Assembly (NCBI GenBank): GCA_024760905.1
Contig: JALRMN010000026.1
Coordinates: 506,001-570,000, forward strand
DNA from: Plotosus lineatus
Taxonomy: Eukaryota; Chordata; Actinopteri; Siluriformes; Plotosidae
Length of the DNA stretch: 64,000 nucleotides
Direction: 5' to 3'
Of this stretch, positions 25,043 through 34,995 are shown one piece after another. The translations under genes and the position numbers were made by a program. The notes beneath the pieces were generated by a model, which saw only the letters and a program-made list of their open reading frames with translations, was not told the DNA's origin and made no database searches. How positions within the stretch are numbered: position 1 is the stretch's first letter; the number at the start of each line of letters is the position of its first letter.

Positions 25043-25322
25043 GCAAATAATTTAATCATTGTTTTGTAAAATGCATAAAAACAAAACAAAACAGCTTAAA
25101 TAATGTAAAAAAAAAAATACTAAAAGGTTATTTCAGGGTAGATAAACACAATGCTGCCAAGAAAACCTCCATGAAGATGATAACCAGGGCATTATCGCTT
25201 TATGATTAATTGATTGATGGATTGATGGATGGATGATTGGCCTGCTGTTATGTGTTCAAATATGTTGAAAGCTCACCCTGGAGTAACATAACTGCAAAGG
25301 CTCTATAAAAGTTCATTCTGAC
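24441..25322. other. MHC class I intron 2
   Basis: About 0.9 kb of AT-rich intron between alpha1 and alpha2 with a poly-A run at about 25,013-25,038. No element recognised. Confidence 0.6.
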
Positions 25323-25567
25323 CTTCAGTGTCACTAAAGTCTTTCATTACTGCAACGAGGTTCTCCTGCTGCGCTGCTGCAGGCTGTGTCTCACGATTCC
25401 AGAGCTGCTGCTCATCAGCTTCCAACCTTCTTTACAAACTCTTTCTTTGGGATCATCTGTCTGATGTCGCCGTCGTAAAATACAAACTGTTCTCCATTCA
25501 GTAGGACAACAGGAGGATTTTACTCCTGATGCGATGACAGTGTAGAGGTACTGCAGAGAGTGTTTAT
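25323..25567 (-). pseudogene. MHC class I alpha1 exon with frameshifts
   Basis: Frame one: DKHSLQYLYTVIASGVK. Frame two: PPVVLLNGEQFVFYDGDIRQ, MIPKKEFVKK. Frame three: LEADEQQLWNRETQPAAAQQ, ENLVAVMKDFSDTEG. All are expected alpha1 parts in the right order, so the exon was once intact. A stretch between ASGV and VVLLNG is also shorter than in relatives. Acceptor TTTTACAG, donor GTCAGA. Confidence 0.85.
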
Positions 25568-25789
25568 CTGTAAAAGGTGAAATGGTTTATTAAGTAATCA
25601 CATAAAAAAAACTGCAAGGCTGGACACACAACTTCTTAATTTAATACAGCCAACAGCTTTCTCTTTCATTCAAGGTTATTATTTATAAACTGATGCTATC
25701 AATAAAGATGGGTCCTATAATTTCACTTTGGTTGAACTGAAAAAACTGAAATCTAAAACCAAGTGAACAAGAAAGAAAAATAATCTACA

Positions 25790-26170
25790 GTGGTACCTCG
25801 ATTTACGAGTGTCCCTAATAATGAATTTTCCATGATACGAGCGTCGATCCTCCCAAAAATTTGGCCCATCCAACGAGCAAATTTTCTACTTACGAGCTCT
25901 GCTGGGGAAATGGCTTTTTCGGGTTGATTAGCCTTGTATTCTTCCACATGTATTCCCCTGGGCTCCGAGAATGCCTTATGCGGTGCTTCCCGGTAGGAAG
26001 AGGGGAGGAGAAGAAAGAAAGAAAGAAAAAAAAAAAAGAAAAAAAAAAAAAAAGCATCGCCCGCCCTGCCCGTGACTACAAATAGTGTTTACTTCATATC
26101 GTTTGCACAGTGCCTTATACCTACACGATCGACAACATAGTGAGAGCGCCACACCCACCTAGTGGAGAGG
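25790..26170 (+). mobile_element. Tigger/pogo-like terminus
   Basis: Starts CAGTGGTACCTCGATTTACG, a terminus known from Tigger-type elements, followed by related ACGAGC motifs to about 25,905. A purine-rich AAAG/AAAA run lies at 26,010-26,055. The matching opposite terminus was not found, so the right limit is a guess. Confidence 0.5.
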
Positions 26171-26966
26171 ATGTGCAATCACACTTATAAAGCTGGTCTA
26201 CCAATATGTTTAAAAAGTTACTAACGGCATTAAGCAGCGTTAAGCCCCCACACCCCCGCAGGTGGGTGATTAATTCAAGAGAAGAAAATCAATTTTTCTT
26301 GAAATGAAGCTTGAAATCATAGCTAAATATGAAAAACAAATGAGAACAGACCATTATGGAAAAGGAGGAAAAATTAGCAGAGGTCAAGGGGGCCGCCGAG
26401 GCCACCTGAGGGGGTGTGGGGGCAGTGCCCCTACTGGGGGGGGGGGGCAAATCCCCCCCAAAAGGTTTGGGGTTATACTTACAAAAAGGAGCTTAATTGA
26501 TGTCTCCTGGAAGGAATTTTTTTTAAAGAGAACCTTATGAAAAATAATATGATAAAATATTTTACTTCACCTTTTTCTTCTTGATTAGCCAAGTGACCAA
26601 AGAGTTATAACCAGTGCTGTAGTGGTCAAAAAATAAGTGATGACACGATGGCAGCGAAGCGACCGAGGCGCACAGCAGCACTTCAGCCAACGAAGTGGGT
26701 GGAGGTGCGCGGGCGCTTGGGATGGTGCGGCTTTGGCTTTGAAATTATTTAGCACTTAATCTCCGCTTTTTATTTACACACTCGCGGAAATTTACTTTGA
26801 TCAACTATAAAGTAGACCAAATTAAGTCAGTACACGTAACTCAGCCACTAAAACAAGTGGTTACACGGCATGTACCCACCACGACAGCACTGAGTATAAC
26901 CCATGTTTCAGCTGCATCTATCCCTCAACTCATACATTTGTACATTAGGAGTCTCCCAAGTATGTT
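26171..26966. other. intronic sequence with G-rich segment
   Basis: A G-rich low-complexity part (26,380-26,470, including a 12-G run) resembles GGTGGTCCTCCAGACCCCCC at about 22,920, so both may belong to one unnamed repeat. The rest is not recognised. Confidence 0.4.
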
Positions 26967-27173
26967 TCATGTCTGATCAGCAAGTGAGAAATGGTTCTGT
27001 AAAGCACTTGACAGTGTATAGTTGGTTTTCCTCAGTGTCACCTTATCTATATGCATCTTACTTCTGGCATGGTTCTCAATAGCAACACAGCCTTTGGATC
27101 CATAGTGAATTAAGTCGTCCCAGTATGTGCATAAAACTTTCCCGGTCACGTCTACTTTCCTGATGAAGTCCAC
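26967..27173 (-). pseudogene. possible BED/C2H2-like zinc-finger fragment
   Basis: An open 68-codon frame with GKVLCTYWDDLIHYGSKGCV followed by AIENHARSKMH. The order C, H, then H-x-x-x-x-x-H with KLR-type basic residues resembles a zinc finger of a domesticated or mobile hAT-like protein, but the second cysteine is replaced and no more of a gene is seen. Confidence 0.3.
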
Positions 27174-27561
27174 AAGTATAAGCTCGGTGCTGGTTGATCC
27201 AGCACCATTGAGCTAATCTTTACTGTTTTCTTCAGCCATGCCCATCTAAATTTATTTTTAACGCTCTGGTCTAGTTCCTTGCCGAGATGTGCCTCGAACT
27301 AACTGTTGACTTCCTGAGGGGCGTGGCTGAGCTGCTCCATAGCACACACCTGAATTCACTATTCTCATTTACTTCCATTAAACAAAAGCACGCTCTAAAA
27401 TTGTTGGTCTCAATATTAAAAAATATATATTGGCTCTCAGTGGATTATATATCATTTTTGCTTTGTTTTTTTGTTTGGGCTCTCTGAGTCTAAATTGAAT
27501 ATGTTGAATATGCGAGTTATGAAATTGAATATGCATTGAATATGTATTTATTTATATTATA

Positions 27562-28526
27562 CTAGTCCTTCTCAAAAAAATAGCATATTGTGAGAAAGTT
27601 CATTATTTTCTGTAATGTACTAATAAAAATTAAACTTTCATATATTTTAGATTCATTGCACACCAACTGAAATATTTCACGTCTTTTATTGTTTTAATAC
27701 TGATGATTTTGGCATACAGCTCATGAAAACCCAAAATTCCTATCTCAAAAAATTAGCATATCATGTTCAGGTAGTCTAAACGAGCTATTAACCTAATCAT
27801 CTGAATCAACCAATTAACTCCAAACACCTGCAAAAGATTCCTGAGGCTTTTAAAAACTCCCAGCCTGGTTCATTACTCAAAACCACAATCATGGGTAAGA
27901 CTGCCGACCTGACTGCTGTCCAGAAGGCCATCGTTGACATCCTCAAGCAAGAGGGTAAGACACAGAAAGAAATCTCTGAGCGAATAGGCTGTTCCCAGAG
28001 TGCTGTATCAAGGCACCTCAGTGGGACGTCTGTGGGAAGGAAAAAGTGTAGTAGTAAACGCTGCACAACCAAAAGAGGTGACCGAACCCTGAGGAATATT
28101 GTGGAGAAGGGCCGATTCCAGACCTTGGGGGACCTGTGGAAACAGTGGACTGGGCTTCAGGTGCCGCATTCCCCAGGTCAAGCCACTTTTGAACCAGAAA
28201 CAGCGGCAGAAGCGCCTGACCTGGGCTACAGAGAAGCAACACTGGACTGTTGCTCAGTGGTCCAAAGTACTTTTTTTGGCTGAAAGCAAATTTTGCATGT
28301 CATTCGGAAATCAAGGTTCCAGAGTCTGGAGGAAGACTGGGGAGAAGGACATTTTTGGTTTTCATGAGCTGGATGCCAAAATCATCAGTAATAAAACAAT
28401 AAAAGACCTGAAATATTTCAGTTGGTGTGCAATGAATCTAAAATATATGAAAGTTTAATTTTTATCAGTACATTATAGAAAATAGTGAACTTTATCACAA
28501 TATGCTAATTTTTTGAGAAGGACTAG
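27562..28526 (+). mobile_element. Tc1-like transposon, internally deleted, long inverted repeats
   Basis: 965 bp flanked by TA (27,560-27,561 and 28,527-28,528). Inverted repeats of more than 110 bases start CTAGTCCTTCTCAAAAAA. A transposase gene starts at 27,891 (MGKTADLTAVQKAIVDILKQ, with a helix-turn-helix SERIGCSQSAVSRHL), shifts frame near 28,100-28,140 (RIPQVKPLLNQKQRQKRLTW, then EKQHWTVAQWSKVLF) and stops after RVWRKTGE, where the sequence jumps into the right repeat. The first catalytic Asp of the DDE triad is replaced (FLAESKF; relatives have FSDESKF), and the other two are deleted. It can move only with help. It lies in MHC intron 1. Confidence 0.9.
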
Positions 28527-28607
28527 TATACACCTGCATGTACGTATAGCTGCCAAAATCAAACTCCACCCAAAACATAGACCATAACAAAAAAACATAA
28601 AATAACA

Positions 28608-29255
28608 TGAAGTGTAATAAATTGGATACCAAAAGGATAAACATGCTACAACACAGTAAATAACATCTCACACACAAACATTCAAAACATTAACTTGGGT
28701 ACTGTACTGGAATAATAACTGAAAAACATTTAGTTCAGATGATTATTCCTCTTCGGTTATGCCCCCGCAGACTCACGGACTGCCTACAAACCAGGAAGTA
28801 ACTGACACATTCAAATTTAGCCAATGGCTGAGAGCTTTTGTTTTTCCCTCCTGCTGATTGGTTGAGATGTGTACGCCCCTTTTTTCTCATTCACGCATAC
28901 GTTGTCAACGTGCATTTTTAGTGTGTTTTAATTACCAGTTAAGCTCTATGATGCCACAAAAACACCATGCATCTTCTCTGGCTTCTGGTTAGGAGCCAAA
29001 ACACCAGAAAAAGGTCATGTTGGATGTCTCTTCTGAAGAAATAAGAGTTTCTCCTGAAGAAACGACAGTTTCTTCTGAAGTGCCTTAAAAGGAACAAGCA
29101 ATCGAACTGTTGTAAAGTACTGTAGTATTAAAGTGTTTTTCAATTATTATTCCAGTGCAGTAACCAAGTTAATGCTTAGAATATTTGTGTGTGAGATTTT
29201 ATGTACTGTGCTGTAGCATGTTTATCCTTTTGGTATCCAATTTATTACACTTATT
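28608..29255. mobile_element. Tigger-like deletion derivative with ~120-bp inverted repeats
   Basis: Arms at 28,608-28,728 and about 29,135-29,255 are inverted copies (AAGTGTAATAAATTGGATAC, CCAAAAGGATAAACATGCTA in both). The middle holds a short frame from about 28,950 (MMPQKHHASSLASG, stop, EPKHQKKVMLDVS) that resembles the start of pogo/CENP-B-type transposases. It follows the Tc1-like element after about 80 bases. Confidence 0.6.
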
Positions 29256-29559
29256 AAACCTATGTTTATGACTGTGGGGAGAGTCCCATTGACCTTCGAG
29301 AAAGTTCGGATGACAGCTCGGAAAGTCGGCATGTTATAGTGCTAGGGCCAGCAACCCGAAGCACGAACCACGGATTCAAAAGATCACGAACCAGGCAATG
29401 AACCAAGGACTAGAAGTTTGATGCAAGCCCTCAAGCAAGTAGCACCAGAATCTAGACAGCGGTGTGGCAGCCGTGGAAGACTCTTTAAGAACGAAAAAGG
29501 CATGAAAATACACCAAGGTAAAAACCAAGTGCAAGGAGCAGTTAAGACAGTGCAAAGTT

Positions 29560-30111
29560 ACTGAAACATCAGCAGCTAATAAGACACAGGAGGATCTGAG
29601 CCCAGAAGCTCACCACAGTGCTCAGAACCCCCACATCGAGACCAATCCTGGCACAACGGCTCAGGAAACAATAGGTGTAGCAAGTGACGTGGCCCAGGAG
29701 AAGAAAGCTGGATTACAACTGCCACCATCAACAGACAAGAGGTGGCAAGTTCTGGACAACAACCTGGACAGCATTCTTGAAAACTGCCTAAAAGGAGAAG
29801 CATGTAAAAAGATCCAGCTCTTGAGCAAGGTCGTTTATGATGAATGCAAGAGTTTGTTTGGAGCTCAAACTGTGAAGTCAAGACCAACCCGAGGAGGAGC
29901 AAGTAGAAGACAAAAACAGATAGCTACGCTGCGTCAAAAACTCCGTACTGTCAAGAAATCATGGAAGAAAGCTCCAGAGTCCAAGAAGGAAGGTCTGCAA
30001 GAGCTGCACCACACTCTGCAGAAGAGGCTGCTTCAATTCCGGTCAGCTCAGAGACTCCGCAAGAGACAAAATGAGAAGAAGAAACAAAGAAAGGCATTGT
30101 ACCAAGCGTAG
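29560..30111 (+). mobile_element. LINE-like coding fragment (possibly R2/NeSL type)
   Basis: Open frame 29,689-30,111 (140 codons), probably extending upstream to about 29,576 in the same frame. It has RWQVLDNNLDSILENCLKG, LSKVVYDECKSLFGAQ and a strongly basic coiled segment (KLRTVKKSWKKAPESKKEGL). From memory this resembles the linker before reverse transcriptase in R2/NeSL-type LINE proteins of fish. No reverse transcriptase follows. The family assignment is tentative. Confidence 0.45.
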
Positions 30112-30179
30112 TTCAGCTGAATCTGCGTGCAAGTAGGATACACCCTGAACATCACAAAACCATCACAGAGCCAACCAAC

Positions 30180-30265
30180 ACACACACATAGGGCAGTCTG
30201 AAACGTTTTTTGGAATGTGGAAGAACTGGAGGACCCTGATGAAACCCACTTTGTTTCTCACGTCA
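30180..30265 (-). mobile_element. short head-B SINE remnant
   Basis: AGGGCAGTCTGAAACG and GGAGGACCCTGATGAAACCC resemble the inner part of the head-B repeat on the minus strand. Heavily decayed. Confidence 0.4.
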
Positions 30266-30652
30266 CTATTTTGGAATTTCATAATCACGACTTGGCAACC
30301 TGGACCCGCCAACATAAGGAACTTGAAAAATGTAAATAAATAAACAAACCTGAATTAATCCCGCAGCTTTCAGAGGATTCGGGTATAAAAACACCTTCTT
30401 TTAAATAATATTTTAAGATTTTACTCCACAACGGAAAGAAGAAAATCACAGACAAGCTGCTGTCCTGGAATTGTTGGACTGTAGTTATAAATCTGACTTT
30501 TGTTCCCCGAACATGAACTATGTTGTGATGGTTTCAAATTAAATAAAAGTCAGATGGTGTTTCTGTATTTACTGTATATTTATAAACACTGTTCCGTTTC
30601 ACGCGTGCATATTATTATGCAGAATAATTCCTGATTATATCCTTCAACTCAC

Positions 30653-30716
30653 CTGCTGATGAACCGACTGAAAATATGATTAAAATCAGTGGTTTTAATA
30701 CAGCGCGGATATTCAT
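30653..30716 (-). pseudogene. MHC class I leader exon
   Basis: ATG at 30,716-30,714 opens MNIRAVLKPLILIIF followed by SVGSSA, a good signal peptide (basic start, hydrophobic core, small residues before the cut). It ends in phase 1 at a GTGAGT donor, which fits the phase of the alpha1 exon. Chosen as the start because it is the only ATG with a signal peptide and donor upstream of alpha1. Undamaged. Confidence 0.75.
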
Positions 30717-30838
30717 AACTTGAAGTAACGAACGGAACTTGTTCCCACTCAACTTCTTACCGCTCAACTCCTTAAGTAAGGGGGTCCTGCTAATCAGCTT
30801 GACACTTGCGCGGTGAATTAATGTCTTTGCGACGTATC
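30717..30838 (-). promoter_or_regulatory. remaining proximal 5' flank of the MHC class I gene
   Basis: Only 122 bases separate the leader ATG from the hAT target duplication. A CTGATTAGC (Y-box-like with one change) lies at about 30,792-30,800 on the minus strand, but the expected X2 motif at standard spacing is not seen. Treat as the location of a promoter, not proof of one. Confidence 0.3.
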
Positions 30839-30955
30839 ACCTAACCCAGGGTCGGCAACCTTTAACACTCAAAGAGCCATTTTACCCGGTTTCCACGGAA
30901 AAGACAACACCGGGAGCCGCAAACACTTTTTGACATCTGAAATGAATATGTTCGC

Positions 30956-31034
<79 letters not shown>

Positions 31035-32226
31035 AAGCGTTCAAGCTCAGACACACATCTATCTCTGTCAGCTACGTCAGCCAGCTGAAGATCAGGTTGA
31101 CTTACACCTGCAAATGCAGACACATTTACCAGGGATGGGTCGGTGGTCAGGGGAGCGACGGGGAAGGATAATGTAGCTTTTTCCTCTCTAAACTCTTGGA
31201 ATCGTTTCCCAAACGATGCTTGCATTGTAGTAATTACAGACTGCAAATACTCTGAATTTATCACATTGTTTGCTTGTTTGAACTCCCTTAAGGAGGGGAA
31301 GTGAGACAGTGTTCCTCTCTCTAAATCTCTCACAAACACTGTCAGCTTGCGCTCAAACGCCAACACCTCTTCCAGCATGTGTAGCGCTGTGCCTCCTCTC
31401 CCCTGAAGTATTCAGCGCATTCAGGTTCGCCGTCATGTCCACCATGAAATACAGCTTTTCCAGCCACTCCTGCCGTTCCAGCTCAGGAAAGGTGAGTCCT
31501 TTGCTGCTCATGAAAGTCTTCACCTGTCCCAGACATGCAGCAAAGCGTTTCAGCACTTCTCCTCTGGACAGCCACCGCACTCTGTTATGCATCAGATCAG
31601 AGTACGTGCCACCTCATCCAGTAATGAAACGAAACTGAAGGTGATTTGAACCTTTTGCAAATGAATCTGCCCATGCATCATTAAATGCTCTGTTTTCTTC
31701 AAATATTTTTCTTTTCTTACATTTATCCATCCGTGGCCTACCTAGGGTTGAAAGTCTCGATAAATGTCACGGCGTTTTGGCGGGCTGTCGGAGAGTGTTA
31801 CGCATTTTTAAGCGGCGAAAAATAATACAATCTATATATATTATTTTATTTTAATATTTACAGATCACAATAATCATACAATTTACAGCTACAATTAAAC
31901 AAACGAACAGACACAAATAAAATACTTTAAGATATTGTGCAGTTTTGGTGTTGCTGGGCTTTCCGCGCATGCCGGCTGTCAAATCTGCCTGCTGACACGT
32001 CAAGTGCTGTCGACGTTGTGTTGAACATGTCACAATAAAAGTAGCTGTCAGTTGTCCATTGCACAGCAGACAGAAGCAGTGTATTAATTGTTCTACTCAG
32101 CTCCCTACAATATACTTAAAATCGGATACTTGCAATTTATTTTCCCAAGCCACGCATGAAAGCCAGCATAAGGATGAAAGAGCCGCATGCGGCTCGGAGC
32201 CGTGGTTGCCGACCCCTGACCTAACC
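30839..32226 (-). mobile_element. hAT transposon with perfect 8-bp target duplication
   Basis: Element 30,847-32,218 flanked by ACCTAACC (30,839-30,846 and 32,219-32,226). Ends are CAGGGTCGGCAACC on the left and inverted CAGGGGTCGGCAACC on the right. A transposase relic on the minus strand has NRVRWLSRGEVLKRF (31,592 down), then after a frameshift near 31,380 MLEEVLAFERKLTVFVRD and INSEYLQSVITTMQASFGKR. The C-terminal dimerisation region is missing; a (TA)n run (30,958-31,031) sits where the frame ends. The N-terminal part is also absent. It could only move with outside transposase. Confidence 0.9.
30958..31031. repeat. (TA)n microsatellite inside the hAT element
   Basis: Pure TA run; it interrupts the transposase frame. 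Confidence 0.95.
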
Positions 32227-32368
32227 TATCAAGATCAAGATCTTCGTGCTCCTGAAAACTTTTTCAAACTTTCCCACTCAAATTCGTTTTCTTCTTCCTC
32301 TTTGTATCATATCTTATTACTTGGTGCATTACCACCACCTAGTGGCCTGGAGTGGAAGCTCATCCTGG

Positions 32369-32573
32369 TTTCTTCTTTTCCTTTCGGCTTTTCCCTTCAG
32401 GGGTCACCTCTGATCATCTGAATCATCTGCCTCCATCTCACCCAATCCTTTGCATCTTCTTCTCTTATACCAGCCACCTCCATGTCCTGCTTCACTACAT
32501 CCATGAATCATCTCTTTGGTCTTCCTCTAGGCCTTCTGCCTGGTAGTTCCAACCTCAGCATCCTACTACCAAT
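32369..32573 (-). mobile_element. RTE LINE copy 4, 3' end only
   Basis: About 205 bp of LINE 3' terminus with tail at 32,369 and CTAGGCCTTCTGCCTGGTAG near 32,527 on plus. Strongly 5'-truncated. Confidence 0.85.
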
Positions 32574-32577
32574 ATGA

Positions 32578-32621
32578 ATCTTCTCTGAAGAAACCTTTTG
32601 AAAACCTAAATGCGGCGCACA

Positions 32622-32652
<31 letters not shown>

Positions 32653-32800
32653 TTTCTTTTTGTTTTCAAGAGAAATGAGATAAATGATGAAGCCTAAACG
32701 TTTTAAAAGCCAATTCTAGGTAAAGTGACAGAAGCTAAACAATCATAACTCAACCAATCTCACAATCACACAGAGTAAGATAAGATTGTTGCAGGAACCA
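32578..32800. repeat. segment duplicated at 43,650-43,765
   Basis: TTTTGAAAACCTAAATG, then after a (TTG)n run (32,622-32,648) GAGAAATGAGATAAATGATG and AGGTAAAGTGACAGAAGC match in order and orientation the segment at 43,650-43,765. Non-coding; possibly the 3' UTR of two related genes on the minus strand. Confidence 0.6.
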
Positions 32801-32937
32801 TACAAGTCAATTTTTTTTCAGCTCACATGCATCATAAAGATGTGAATGAATACTGCTCTTTTTTGACTTTGATTCTGAAATCCTGTGCAAATCCTTGAGT
32901 GCAAAATGTAAGATGACAGATAGATAATGTAATCGTA

Positions 32938-33032
32938 TTCTTCTTTCGGCTGTTCCCGTTTTCTCAGGGGTCACCACAGCGAATTTATGATTCATGTTTG
33001 ATTTGGCATAGGTTTTTATGTCAGATGCCTTT
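32938..33032 (-). mobile_element. RTE-like SINE tail without head
   Basis: Minus strand: RTE 5'-UTR-like piece (GGAAAGGCATCTGACATAAA), then the 3' end with GGTGACCCCTGAGAAAACGG and AGCCGAAAG. It abuts LINE copy 5, which runs in the opposite direction, at 33,033. Confidence 0.7.
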
Positions 33033-34995
33033 CCTGACACAAATGCAGCCGTGAGGGGGGCACATGCCAGTGTCCGCCCTCACGCTGGTCCCAAGCCCGG
33101 ATAAATGCAGAGGGTTGCGTCAGGAAGGGCATCCGGCGTGAAACCAATGCCAAATATAACATTCTAGTCAGTACAAAGAAATCCATACCGGATCGATCGA
33201 GGCCCGGGTTAACAACGACCGCCATCAGTGCTGTTAACCGACAGGGTGCGAGTGGGTATTGAACTACTGTTGGTTGAAGAAGTCGAAGAAGGAGAGGCGA
33301 GAGGCGTGTCCGTAGGAAAAGAGAGAAGAGTCTAGGACTGAAAATAGGGATTTTGAATGTTGGAACTATGACAGGAAAAGGTAGAGAGCTGGCTGACATG
33401 ATGCAGAGGAGGAAGGTCGACATACTGTGTGTTCAGGAGACCAGGTGGAAAGGTAGCAAGGCTAGAAGCTTAGGAGCAGGGCTTAAGCTGTTTTTTATGG
33501 TGTGGACGGAAAGAAAACTGGAGTATGAGTCATCTTGAAGGAGTGTTTGGTCAGGAATGTTCTAGAAGTGAAAAGCGTGTCAGACAAGTTAGAAATTGAA
33601 GGCTTGATGTTCAATGTTGCTAGTGCTTATGCCCCACAGGCAGACTGTGAGCTAGAAGAGAAGGAGATATTCTAGAGTGAGTTAGATGAAGTGATGCAGA
33701 GTATCCCCAGAGGTGAAAGAGTGGTCATTGCGGCAGACTTCAATGGACATGTCGGTGCAAAAAAACAGAGGGGATGAGGAAGTGATGGGCAGGTTTGGTA
33801 TCCAGGACAGAAACACAGAAGGACAGATGTTGAATGTTGATAGATTTTATAAAAAGGATGGAAATGGCTGTGGTGAATACTTTCTTCCGGGAGAGACAGG
33901 AGCATAGGGTGACTTTAAAAGCGGAGGTTGGAGCACACAGGTAGACTACATCTTGTGTAGGCGATGTAATCTGAAGGAAATCAGTGACTGCAAAAATAGT
34001 AGTGGGTGAGAGTGTTGCCAAACAGCATGGAATGGTGGTGTGCAGGATGACGCTGATGGTGAGGAAGGTGAAGAAGGCAGAGCAGAAGACAAAGTGGTGG
34101 AAGCTGAAAAAAGAAGACTGCCGGGTTGTCTTCAAGGAGGAGTTGAAACAGGCTTTGGGTGGTCAGGAAGTACTTCCAGATGACTGGACAACTCCAGCTA
34201 ATGTGATCAGGGAGAAAGGTAGGAGAGTACTTGGTGTGTCATCTGGAAGGAAAGTAGATAAGGAAACTTGGTGATGGAATTCAGGAAGTGCAGGCAGGAA
34301 GTGCAGGACTGTGTACAAAGGAAGAGGTTAGCTACGAAGAAGTGGGATATTGAGAGAATTGAAGAGAGTAGACAGGAGTACATGGAGACACAGCGCAAGG
34401 CAAAAGTAGCAGTGTCAAAGGCCAAACAGAGGGCGTATGATGACTTGTATGCTAGGTTGGACAGGATGGATGGAGAAAATGATTTATACAGGTTGGCAAA
34501 GCAGAGAAATAGAGATGGGAAGGATGTGCAGCAAGTTAGAGTGATTAAGGACAGAGTGGGAAATGTATTGACTGATGACAGAAGTGTGCTGGGAAAATGG
34601 AAATAGTACTTTGAAGAGCTGATGAATGAGGAAAATGAGAGAGGAAAAAAGAGAAGAGGTGAACGTTGAGAACCAGGAAGTATCAAAGATTAGTAAGTGT
34701 GAAGAATGGAAAGGCAGTTGGTCCTGATGACATACCTGTGGAGGTATGGAAGTGTCCAGGCGAGGTAGCAGTAGATTTTCTGACAAGAACATCCGACAAG
34801 GTCTCAGAGAGTGAGAGGATGTCAGAGGAATGGAGAAGTGTGCTGGTGCCCATTTTTATGCACAAGGGAGACAAGCAGAGTTGTGGCAACTACAGAGGGA
34901 TAAAGTTGATGAGCCAGACAATGAAGTTACGGCAAAGATTAGTGGAAGCTAGACTAAGGGCAGAGGTCAGCATTTGTGAACAACTGTTTGGTTGA
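33033..34995 (+). mobile_element. RTE LINE copy 5, 5' two-thirds, plus strand
   Basis: Starts at ATGCAGCCGTGAGGGGGGCA (5' end of the family), then 5' UTR, protein start (33,353; VGTMTGKGRELADMMQRRKV), endonuclease with several frameshifts (33,600-33,960), WWKLKKEDCR segment and the linker to the reverse transcriptase N-terminus (KNGKAVGPDDIPVEVWKC near 34,700). It stops abruptly at 34,995 within the text coding for CEQQFGF. The 3' third is missing, which normal 5' truncation cannot explain. Confidence 0.85.

Larger units (their letters stand above)
18634..30716 (-). pseudogene. MHC class I alpha chain, broken
   Basis: Class I molecules present peptides to CD8 T cells, with beta-2 microglobulin. 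Five exons are found on the minus strand in the right order with phase-1 junctions: leader 30,653-30,716, alpha1 25,323-25,567, alpha2 24,136-24,391, alpha3 18,835-19,131, transmembrane 18,634-18,739. The domain layout and separate exons fit a classical-type (U-like) fish gene, but the lineage cannot be fixed by eye. The gene spans 12 kb because introns 1 and 3 are filled with transposons. Alpha1 needs at least two frame changes, alpha2 needs one, and alpha3 has an in-frame TGA, so no full-length product is possible. Splice sites are still canonical, which suggests fairly recent loss, or sequence errors in part. A hAT element lies just upstream of the leader. Confidence 0.85.

Noticed and set aside
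32240..32290. Interferon-response-like GGGAAAGTTTGAAAAAG on the minus strand beyond the hAT element, as a displaced MHC promoter element
   Set aside because: The spacing of the GAAA repeats is not that of a standard element, and homology to a class I promoter cannot be judged by eye.
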